Assembly (NCBI GenBank): GCA_017462825.1
Contig: JAFTQI010000014.1
Location: forward strand, 1-24,360
Length of the DNA stretch: 24,360 bases
Direction of reading: 5' to 3'
DNA from: Clostridia bacterium
Lineage (GTDB): Bacteria; Bacillota_A; Clostridia; Christensenellales; Borkfalkiaceae
Positions 23,071 through 24,360 of the stretch are shown piece after piece. The notes beneath the pieces were generated by a model. It searched no databases. It worked only from the letters and a program-made list of their open reading frames with translations, and was not told the origin of the DNA. Within the stretch, counting starts at the first letter, position 1. Each line of letters starts with the position of its first letter. The position numbers were made by a program, and so were the translations under genes.

Positions 23071-23538
23071 ATGTCGCATAAATTATTGATTACTTCGGCT
23101 GGGGCGAAGCTGATTTTGCATTACGGCGTATGCTTTGCCATCATTCTTGTCGCGGTATTGGCGTTGGGCTTTAGAAAACGCAGAACGAGAAAAGAACTTC
23201 GTTTTGAATTTGTCAAAAAACAAATCGTGAAATCGAAAACGTGTGCGGAAAAACTACTCGCGACCAAGCAAAAAGTGCCGTTTTTGGGCTCGACAAAGCT
23301 GCTTAAGCTTGCTGCGAGCGTAGAGGAATCTACTTGGTACGTCTTGCAGGTCGTAGAGGTTAAGAAAGAAATGCTTTTTGACGGGGTTGCGAACAGTTTG
23401 GACGCGCTTGCGACCAAGCTTGTCAACACAGCTTCGGAGGGGTATGTTTCCATGCAGGAATTTGAAGAAAGCGTGACGAATGCGATTCAAGTGCTCGATA
23501 CCGCGATAGAAAAAGTAAACGCGATTATCGCAAGATAA
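23071..23538 (+). CDS. Small single-pass membrane protein of unknown function
   Basis: This 155-residue protein has one hydrophobic helix (about 13-34), a basic RKRRTRKE stop-transfer, and a long helical cytosolic domain with heptad-like Leu/Val/Ala pattern, including many Lys in the first part. I do not recognise the family. AGGGGGTG overlaps the end of mscS eight bases before ATG 23071, so translation is coupled to the channel gene. It could be a channel partner, but nothing in the sequence proves it. Confidence 0.8.
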   Translation: MSHKLLITSAGAKLILHYGVCFAIILVAVLALGFRKRRTRKELRFEFVKKQIVKSKTCAEKLLATKQKVPFLGSTKLLKLAASVEESTWYVLQVVEVKKEMLFDGVANSLDALATKLVNTASEGYVSMQEFEESVTNAIQVLDTAIEKVNAIIAR

Positions 23539-23556
23539 ACAAAAGGAAAGAGGATC

Positions 23557-24252
23557 ATGAAACGAATCATAGCGATAGGCGGTGGGGAGCTCCGCGAGAG
23601 AACGACTCTCAAAATCGACGAATATCTCGCGACGCTGGCAAAAGAACACGCAGGGGAGAACAGGGCAAACGCGCTGTTTATTCCTACTGCGAGCCATGAT
23701 TTTATGCCCTATTATAATACGTTTCATAAGGTTTACACGGGCATTTTTAATATCAAAACGGACGTTGCGCTTACGGTGTTTAAAGACATAGATATCGAGA
23801 AGCTGAAAGCCAAGTTTGGAAAGGCAGATTTGATTTATGTGGGCGGCGGCGACACCGTGTTTATGATGGAGCATTGGAAGAAAACGGGTTTATTAGAGCT
23901 TATTAAGGACGCGTATGAACGGGGCGTAATCATCGCAGGGCTTTCAGCGGGCGCGATTTGTTGGTTTACGGATATTTACACGGATTCCGAAGCGGCGCTT
24001 GGCGAGGGGGATAAATACGCAATGTTCAAAGGGTTGGGCTGGATAGACGGGAAAATTTCCCCGCATTATGGCTCGAGAATGCTTGACTTTGACGAAATTG
24101 TATGCTATAATTTCGACTGTGCTTACGGAATTGAAGACAACGCGGCTCTCATTATCGAGAACGGAGAAATTGTCGGAAGCGTATCGAGTGGCGGAAAAGC
24201 TTGGAAGATAGAACGGAAGTCCGAAGCAATACAAAAGACGGAAATCGTATAA
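23557..24252 (+). CDS. pepE: Peptidase E-like protein (S51 family, type 1 glutamine-amidotransferase fold)
   Basis: This 231-residue cytosolic protein has IIAIGGGEL at the start, LIYVGGGDTVFMMEHWKKTGL (92-112) and the nucleophile elbow IIAGLSAGAICWF with Ser130. KISPHYGSR with His170 follows. S51 peptidases cleave Asp-X dipeptides with a Ser-His-Asp/Glu triad. This subgroup is common in Bacillota and is usually called peptidase E without biochemical proof. Related cyanophycinases share the fold, but the GLSAG context and size fit peptidase E better. AAAGGAAAGAGG precedes the start. tRNA-Leu starts 20 bases after the stop. Confidence 0.88.
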   Translation: MKRIIAIGGGELRERTTLKIDEYLATLAKEHAGENRANALFIPTASHDFMPYYNTFHKVYTGIFNIKTDVALTVFKDIDIEKLKAKFGKADLIYVGGGDTVFMMEHWKKTGLLELIKDAYERGVIIAGLSAGAICWFTDIYTDSEAALGEGDKYAMFKGLGWIDGKISPHYGSRMLDFDEIVCYNFDCAYGIEDNAALIIENGEIVGSVSSGGKAWKIERKSEAIQKTEIV

Positions 24253-24272
24253 AAGCGATTTTCGGAGAATAT

Positions 24273-24357
24273 GCGGACGTGGCGAAATTGGCAGACGCGC
24301 AGGTTTCAGGTTCCTGTGGGTAACACCGTGTGGGTTCAAATCCCTTCGTCCGCACCA
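24273..24357 (+). tRNA. tRNA-Leu (anticodon CAG)
   Basis: The acceptor arms GCGGACG (24273-24279) and CGTCCGC (24347-24353) pair perfectly, followed by A as discriminator and encoded CCA. The anticodon loop TTCAGGT gives CAG for CUG leucine codons. The variable arm TGGGTAACACCG is long, as in class II tRNAs, and the T loop is TTCAAAT. One T-T mismatch closes the anticodon stem next to the loop. Confidence 0.95.
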
Positions 24358-24360
24358 ATG

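Noticed and set aside
1..24360. CRISPR array, toxin-antitoxin pair, restriction or other defence system
   Set aside because: No regularly spaced repeats and no nuclease, methylase or toxin-like proteins were found. The small unknown proteins have neighbours with housekeeping roles.

Overview
The window is a dense, almost entirely plus-strand stretch of a Gram-positive (Bacillota, probably class Clostridia) chromosome with moderate GC. Four things support this. The ribosome binding sites are strong AAAGGAG-type sites. Several promoters are near-consensus sigma-A type with 17-bp spacers. The gene families are typical of the group: a DnaD-domain protein, DUF951, DegV, DUF1508 and the UPF0237/UPF0210 pair. 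Finally, a ywlC-ywlE-rpiB-upp block matches the order known from Bacillus subtilis (there with ywlD, ywlG and glyA interspersed). An uncultured gut lineage such as Christensenellales would fit, but that is a guess from general character. I see no phage, transposase, CRISPR array, rRNA or plasmid functions.

Layout. 1-1377: 3' part of a Na+/phosphate cotransporter with a PhoU-like tail, cut by the window edge. 1501-2292: monocistronic lipoprotein with its own consensus promoter and terminator. 2375-6865: a four-gene translationally coupled operon (binding protein, ATPase, two-domain permease, and a winged-helix/LicC-like cytidylyltransferase), preceded by a promoter with an inverted repeat and a long hairpin leader. 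6989-7387: a DUF1508 protein. 7388-7966: a non-coding island with terminators, a short element bounded by imperfect inverted repeats, and tRNA-Ser(GGA) on the minus strand. 7967-9682: a minus-strand DnaD-repeat protein that ends in a DnaC-like zinc module. 9941-11641: an alpha/beta-hydrolase-fold protein that lacks its serine nucleophile. 11780-15808: DUF951, signal peptidase I, DegV, a two-TM protein, an ACT protein and UPF0210. 15951-19321: oligoendopeptidase F and replicative helicase DnaB. 19472-22219: threonylcarbamoyl-AMP synthase, protein-arginine-phosphatase-like enzyme, RpiB and Upp. 22233-24252: MscS channel, a one-TM protein and a peptidase E-like protein, followed by tRNA-Leu(CAG) at 24273-24357.

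Most of the window is housekeeping. The parts most worth following up are the transporter/cytidylyltransferase operon (a plausible uptake-and-activation route for a choline- or aminoethylphosphonate-like compound), the DnaD protein carrying the DnaC N-terminal zinc module without its ATPase, the apparently dead hydrolase, the AT-hook-like tail on the YwlE-type phosphatase, the small repeat element beside tRNA-Ser, and a palindromic intergenic repeat found just after two stop codons. Nothing here is clearly a new defence or mobile system.
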